From the NCBI RefSeq assembly GCF_009811795.1, contig NZ_BLJE01000010.1, positions 1 through 35,362 of the forward strand: a stretch of 35,362 nt of DNA, read 5' to 3'. Position 1 is the first letter of the stretch. Every line of letters begins with the position of its first letter. The position numbers were made by a program, and so were the translations under genes. Positions 32,187 to 35,362 of the stretch are shown one piece after another. Source of the DNA: Litoreibacter roseus (GTDB lineage: Bacteria > Pseudomonadota > Alphaproteobacteria > Rhodobacterales > Rhodobacteraceae). Below the pieces are notes generated by a model. That model had not been told where the DNA came from, searched no databases, and saw only the letters and a program-made list of their open reading frames with translations.

Positions 32187-33033
32187 CCACAAACCGACCG
32201 CTCAGGAAATCAAGGCGCTCAGCGCCAAGAACAATATGAGGGGCATCGCCGCACTCGCGAGGGACTGGCTCTTGATCGGTCTGGCGATCGTGCTTGCCGA
32301 AACGCTGGACAGCCCCCTTGCGACGCTGGTCGCGATCTGGATCATCGGCAGTCAGCAATATGCCCTGGGGGAGGTGCTCGTCCACGAAGCGTCGCATGCG
32401 AACCTGTTCAGGACCCGCGGTCTGAATTGGTGGCTGCAACCCCTCTTCGCCTGGCCGTTCTTCAAGACGGTCGATGGCTACCGCAAGTGGCACCTGCCGC
32501 ATCACACGCAGTTCGGCACCGAGGGGGATCCGATCGTTCCCCGGTATAAGGAGTTGCGGCAGAATTTCACCACAGCCAAGGCGTTTCGAATCTGGTTCAT
32601 TGAACCTTTACTCGGGCCGGCCGCCTGGCGCTACGTCTCCGAGGATATCTTCGATGAGGAGTTGAAGGTGTTGCTGCCGGGACTGGTCATGAACGGCGCC
32701 GCGCTTGCCCTGTCTATTGTCTTCGGCGTCTGGCCCGAATTTCTGATCTATTGGATCCTTCCCCATCTGTGGGTCTTCGTCGCCTTCTATCACTGGCAGG
32801 AGATCGAGGATCATTTCGCCTGCAACGGCACGGGCAGAAATACGATCGGGGCGGTTCGCAGCGTGCTGTTTCACAACTCCGGCCATCACGAGACGCATCA
32901 TCAGTTTCCTAGCATACCGTTCTACAACCTACCCTCGGCCCGACACATGACTGACCCGCAACGGACCTGCACCAGCACGGGCTTTTGGGAAAGCTACCGG
33001 CAGCTTTTAGACTTTGCCCGGAGGCCTACATAG
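32176..33033 (+). CDS. Membrane fatty-acid-desaturase-like di-iron oxygenase
   Basis: This 285-residue integral membrane protein has three His boxes: HEASH at 70-74, HLPHH at 106-110 and HHETHH at 237-242. Hydrophobic segments lie around residues 32-60, 85-97, 165-187 and 188-205. The motifs match the short fatty-acid desaturase superfamily (FADS/sphingolipid desaturase-like), which also includes hydroxylases and enzymes acting on small molecules. It differs from the other desaturase in the window (354 residues, different His-box spacing). It overlaps the ureohydrolase by 11 bp. It may act on the pathway intermediate or on a lipid part of the product. Confidence 0.9.
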   Translation: MNADHKPTAQEIKALSAKNNMRGIAALARDWLLIGLAIVLAETLDSPLATLVAIWIIGSQQYALGEVLVHEASHANLFRTRGLNWWLQPLFAWPFFKTVDGYRKWHLPHHTQFGTEGDPIVPRYKELRQNFTTAKAFRIWFIEPLLGPAAWRYVSEDIFDEELKVLLPGLVMNGAALALSIVFGVWPEFLIYWILPHLWVFVAFYHWQEIEDHFACNGTGRNTIGAVRSVLFHNSGHHETHHQFPSIPFYNLPSARHMTDPQRTCTSTGFWESYRQLLDFARRPT

Positions 33034-33076
33034 CGTAATTAGCCACAGTTTTGCACAGAACAACACTTCGGACGCC

Positions 33077-33952
33077 ATGCGCAAAGACAAGGACGCGATC
33101 TATCGATTGCAATTGCCGATCGACGACGAGATCTCCGCGGATGTTCTTGGCGACTGTCTCTGGGTCAATATCGGCGACACGTTCAAGGGCGGATTGGAGG
33201 CGGCCCAAGCCGCTGCGATCGAGCTTGCAGATATCCATGGGTGCCGCCACTGGCTGGTCAATCGCCGCGTGAACCGCGGAAGTGATCCGCTCGAGAAGAA
33301 GCGGGTCTGCAGCCCGGATTTCCCGGATACTTGGACCGCGCGCGAGAATGGAGCCACTTTTCTGCTCAAACGCGACGAAGGGGTCGCCAGCGGCTTCTTC
33401 ACCGATCAGTCCGCCACGCGCTTGCGGGTCGCCGATCTGAGCAACGGTGCCCGCACGCTGAACCTTTTTTCGTACACCTGTAGTTTTAGCGTCGCCTCCG
33501 CACTTGGCGGGGCCGCCGAAGTGACAAGCGTTGATGTCAGCAAGAAATACCTCGAATGGGGCCGCCAGAATTTCGAGATCAATGGCCGGGAGCCCGATGA
33601 CCACACCTTCTGGAGCGGAGATGCGCGCACGTTTCTGAGACTGGCTAAGAAACAGGGGCGTCAGTTCGATATGGTAATCCTCGATCCGCCAAGCTTCTCA
33701 CGCTCGAAAGGCAATGCCTTCCGGCTTGCGCGCGAATATCCGTCGCTGGTCCGCGATTGCCTCACGGTCGCGGCGCCTGGGGGGCGTGTCCTTCTCATCG
33801 TCAACTTATCGTCCTGGTCCGTGAACACGCTCAAAATGATCGTTGGATCCGAAGCCCGAGAGATTGGGCGCTCCTACGAGCTCGAGTTCGCCAGTGATCC
33901 GGACCCCAGTACGACGGCCAAATCGATCATGGTAAGGAAAGCGCCGGGGTAG
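33077..33952 (+). CDS. RlmI-like class I SAM methyltransferase
   Basis: This 291-residue protein resembles the RlmI/RlmK group of 23S rRNA methyltransferases. The middle SGFFTDQSATRLRV matches their substrate-domain to catalytic-domain joint. The Rossmann part has LNLFSYTCSFSVASALGGA (SAM-binding motif I), VTSVDVSKKYLEWGRQN, and the catalytic DMVILDPPSFSRSKG (DPPSF). The N-terminal PUA-like domain of full RlmI is shortened. The frame is also open upstream to a TTG at 33014, but the ATG at 33077 is preferred. It lies 43 bp after the desaturase and ends the operon. It might methylate the natural product, or the ribosome as self-protection. Confidence 0.85.
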   Translation: MRKDKDAIYRLQLPIDDEISADVLGDCLWVNIGDTFKGGLEAAQAAAIELADIHGCRHWLVNRRVNRGSDPLEKKRVCSPDFPDTWTARENGATFLLKRDEGVASGFFTDQSATRLRVADLSNGARTLNLFSYTCSFSVASALGGAAEVTSVDVSKKYLEWGRQNFEINGREPDDHTFWSGDARTFLRLAKKQGRQFDMVILDPPSFSRSKGNAFRLAREYPSLVRDCLTVAAPGGRVLLIVNLSSWSVNTLKMIVGSEAREIGRSYELEFASDPDPSTTAKSIMVRKAPG

Positions 33953-34015
33953 CTCCTTCGATTTGAACGAAAAGTGACCTAAACGATCACTTGGGGCGGC
34001 ACAAAAACGGGACAG

Positions 34016-34090
34016 GTCCAGTATCGGTGGGCCCAGAAGTTCGGCCCAGAGCTCACCACGCGCACGGAGAGATATCTCCGTCGGGCCAGC
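34016..34090 (+). pseudogene. IS6-family transposase fragment
   Basis: The plus-strand frame reads VQYRWAQKFGPELTTRTERYLRRAS, which corresponds to the YRWVQKFGPE region of IS6 transposases and is close to the same region of the 19060 element at DNA level (about 19258-19290). Both ends are lost. It lies between the operon and the IS30 element, so IS6-type sequence exists on both sides of the biosynthetic operon. Confidence 0.7.
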
Positions 34091-34092
34091 GC

Positions 34093-34156
34093 CCCTACCC
34101 TCAAAGGCAATGTGAGCGATAGCTGAAGCGCGACTCTTGTTAGCCTGAGGGTAGGG
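34093..34156. repeat. 11-bp inverted repeat straddling the IS30 left end
   Basis: CCCTACCCTCA (34093-34103) and TGAGGGTAGGG (34146-34156) are exact inverted copies 42 bp apart, and GCGC beyond them also pairs with one base bulged. One arm is outside the IS30 left end (about 34126) and the other is inside, just after the transposase stop. The transcript could fold into a long-loop hairpin. Confidence 0.45.
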
Positions 34157-35212
34157 CGCTCATCGTAATTCCTCCATCATCTTTTCGCGAAAGACTTCGG
34201 CAGGCGTCTTCCACCCTAGGCACTTACGGGGCGTGTTGTTGAGGCGATCGCAGATCACCTTCATATCGTGATCTGTGCATCGGCGGATGTCCCGCTTGCA
34301 CGGCAACCATCTTCTGAGCCTGCGATTGGTGTTCTCGACTGTACCTTTTTGCCAAGGTGAGGAGGGATCACAGAACCAGGTCTGGGTGCCGATCTCGGCC
34401 TGCAAGTGCGGCCAGCCGACAAACTCTGTCCCGCGATCAAACGTGATCGACTTGCGTGCCGAGAGGGGCAGGTCGCGGATGGCCTCCATGATCTTGCCCA
34501 TGACAGGTTTGGTGCGCTTGTTTGGGTTCTTCAGGATGACTGTGAACCTGCTGACACGCTCGACCAGTGAGGTCACATTGGTCTGGCCAAGCTTTTGTTT
34601 GAACAGCATCAAATCGGCTTCCCAATGACCGAACTGGCGACGGTGCGCGACATCATCAGGGCGGAATAGGATGCTCACATCACGATGGAACTTTGGTTCT
34701 CTGCGCCTTCTGGTGCGACGCGGCCTGCGGGCGACACGATGCGTGGGAAGATACCACCAGAGATCATCGCGCTGACCTTCTTTGGAATAAATATAGCGGT
34801 AGATCGTCTCTTGGCAGACCCTTGGCATCGCGCCTTCATGGATCATACGATTGCCGATCTGCTCGGGCGTCCAGCCGTTTTTGATCCGCTTGATCACCCG
34901 ACTGCGCAGTTTGGGATATTTGATCAGTTTTCGCTGCCGGGCCCGCCGATCTGCCGCCATCAGCTGAGCGGCTGCGCCGTAGTAGCCATCACACTTTGGC
35001 ATGCATTCATCAGAGAAATGATTGCGTTTCAGCTCTCGGAAAATCGTCGAACGACAGCGTTTCAATACACGCGCCATCTCATCAACAGGGACCTTTGCAT
35101 GTCTCCAGCGTTCAATTTTGCGTCGTTCTGTGATACTCAGTTGGCTATAGACAGCTCCCATCCCGATTCCTCGCGTCAGATAACATACTGTTTTCTAAAA
35201 AGAGTCGCAGTT
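34126..35212 (-). mobile_element. IS30-family insertion sequence
   Basis: Inverted ends GCGACTCTT.TTAG (left, from 34130) and their complement CTAAAAAGAGTCGC (right, ending 35208) flank one intact IS30-type transposase gene. The outer limits are uncertain by a few bases. The length is about 1.08 kb, normal for the family. Target-site duplications were not resolved. Confidence 0.75.
34160..35161 (-). CDS. IS30-family transposase
   Basis: This 333-residue DDE transposase has an N-terminal HTH (SQLSITERRKIERWRHAKVP, then CRSTIFRELKRNHF) and a second HTH-like part (GWTPEQIGNRMIHEG), as in IS30. The catalytic residues are Asp in FGHWEADLMLF, Asp in SITFDRGTEFVGW and Glu in PWQKGTVENTNRRLR. The C-terminal NNTPRKCLGWKTPAEVF is the family's signature ending. 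The reading frame is complete, so the element may be mobile. Confidence 0.95.
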   Translation of the reverse strand: MGAVYSQLSITERRKIERWRHAKVPVDEMARVLKRCRSTIFRELKRNHFSDECMPKCDGYYGAAAQLMAADRRARQRKLIKYPKLRSRVIKRIKNGWTPEQIGNRMIHEGAMPRVCQETIYRYIYSKEGQRDDLWWYLPTHRVARRPRRTRRRREPKFHRDVSILFRPDDVAHRRQFGHWEADLMLFKQKLGQTNVTSLVERVSRFTVILKNPNKRTKPVMGKIMEAIRDLPLSARKSITFDRGTEFVGWPHLQAEIGTQTWFCDPSSPWQKGTVENTNRRLRRWLPCKRDIRRCTDHDMKVICDRLNNTPRKCLGWKTPAEVFREKMMEELR

Positions 35213-35260
35213 GGAAGTAGAGCGCGTCTGCTACTAATGAATGTAAACACCATTCAGAAA

Positions 35261-35292
35261 TGTCACCGGGTTTGCAAAGCAGAAGTGTCACC
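35261..35292. repeat. Direct TGTCACC repeats near the right edge
   Basis: TGTCACCGGG starts at 35261 and TGTCACCGCC at 35286, each followed by GGGT-like sequence and preceded by AGAA. Closely spaced direct repeats like this occur at the tips of some IS21-type elements. No transposase gene is visible before the window ends, so the identity is open. The final 150 bp hold no other recognised feature. Confidence 0.35.
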
Positions 35293-35362
35293 GCCGGGTG
35301 CTTCGGTAGCAAGGCTTAGCGGCCCGGAGACCGCAAACATCGCAGGGCTGAAAAGCCTTGCG

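Noticed and set aside
1-35362. CRISPR arrays, tRNA or rRNA genes, replication and partition genes, luxI
   Set aside because: I found no regularly spaced repeats, no tRNA-like clover or rRNA sequence, and no RepA/RepB/RepC, ParA or LuxI-like protein among the frames.

Overview
The window looks like a piece of a large plasmid or integrative element from an alphaproteobacterium, most likely a member of the Rhodobacteraceae (Roseobacter group). The grounds are the high-GC coding sequence, a compact VirB-type type IV secretion locus, LuxR solos, toxin-antitoxin pairs and several insertion sequences. The assignment is inferred from gene content; no rRNA or other marker gene is present.

Region 1 (1-15.3 kb) is a conjugation or secretion module. 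The 3' part of a virD4-like coupling ATPase lies at the left edge on the plus strand. It is followed by a ParDE toxin-antitoxin pair and a small basic protein. From about 14.4 kb back to 3.1 kb the minus strand carries virB1, B2, B3, B4, a small lipoprotein, a VirB5/lytic transglycosylase hybrid, virB5, a periplasmic protein, B6, B8, B9, B10 and B11. Most neighbours overlap by 1-11 bp, so they probably form one operon. A short divergent region containing a perfect inverted repeat separates this operon from a TrbM-like secreted protein gene.

Region 2 (15.1-18.5 kb) holds two LuxR-family regulators with no luxI. The first overlaps a membrane fatty-acid desaturase gene and lies downstream of a 30-bp perfect palindrome whose 20-bp core resembles a lux box.

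Region 3 (18.5-23.7 kb) is accessory DNA: a CcdAB pair with a readable promoter, an IS6-family element whose transposase is frameshifted, an intergenic stretch with transposase remnants, a Tat-exported PhoD-type phosphatase, and an AAA/DUF4143 ATPase whose start codon sits inside a 37-bp interrupted palindrome.

Region 4 (23.7-34.0 kb) is the most interesting part. Ten tightly packed plus-strand genes form a probable biosynthetic operon: an aldehyde-dehydrogenase-like protein lacking the usual general-base Glu, a lysine-2,3-aminomutase-like radical SAM enzyme, a class III aminotransferase, a D-Ala-D-Ala-ligase-like ATP-grasp enzyme, a JmjC/cupin Fe(II) oxygenase, an APH-like kinase with HGE in place of HGD, an MFS transporter, an agmatinase/arginase-type ureohydrolase, a membrane di-iron desaturase and an RlmI-like methyltransferase. 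Together they suggest a small amino-acid-derived or peptide natural product built from a basic (beta-)amino acid without an NRPS. The transporter, kinase and rRNA-type methyltransferase are candidate self-protection genes. I do not recognise the pathway as a known one.

Region 5 (34.0-35.4 kb) contains an IS6 transposase fragment, an apparently intact IS30-family element and terminal TGTCACC repeats. The biosynthetic region therefore lies between mobile elements, which fits horizontal acquisition.
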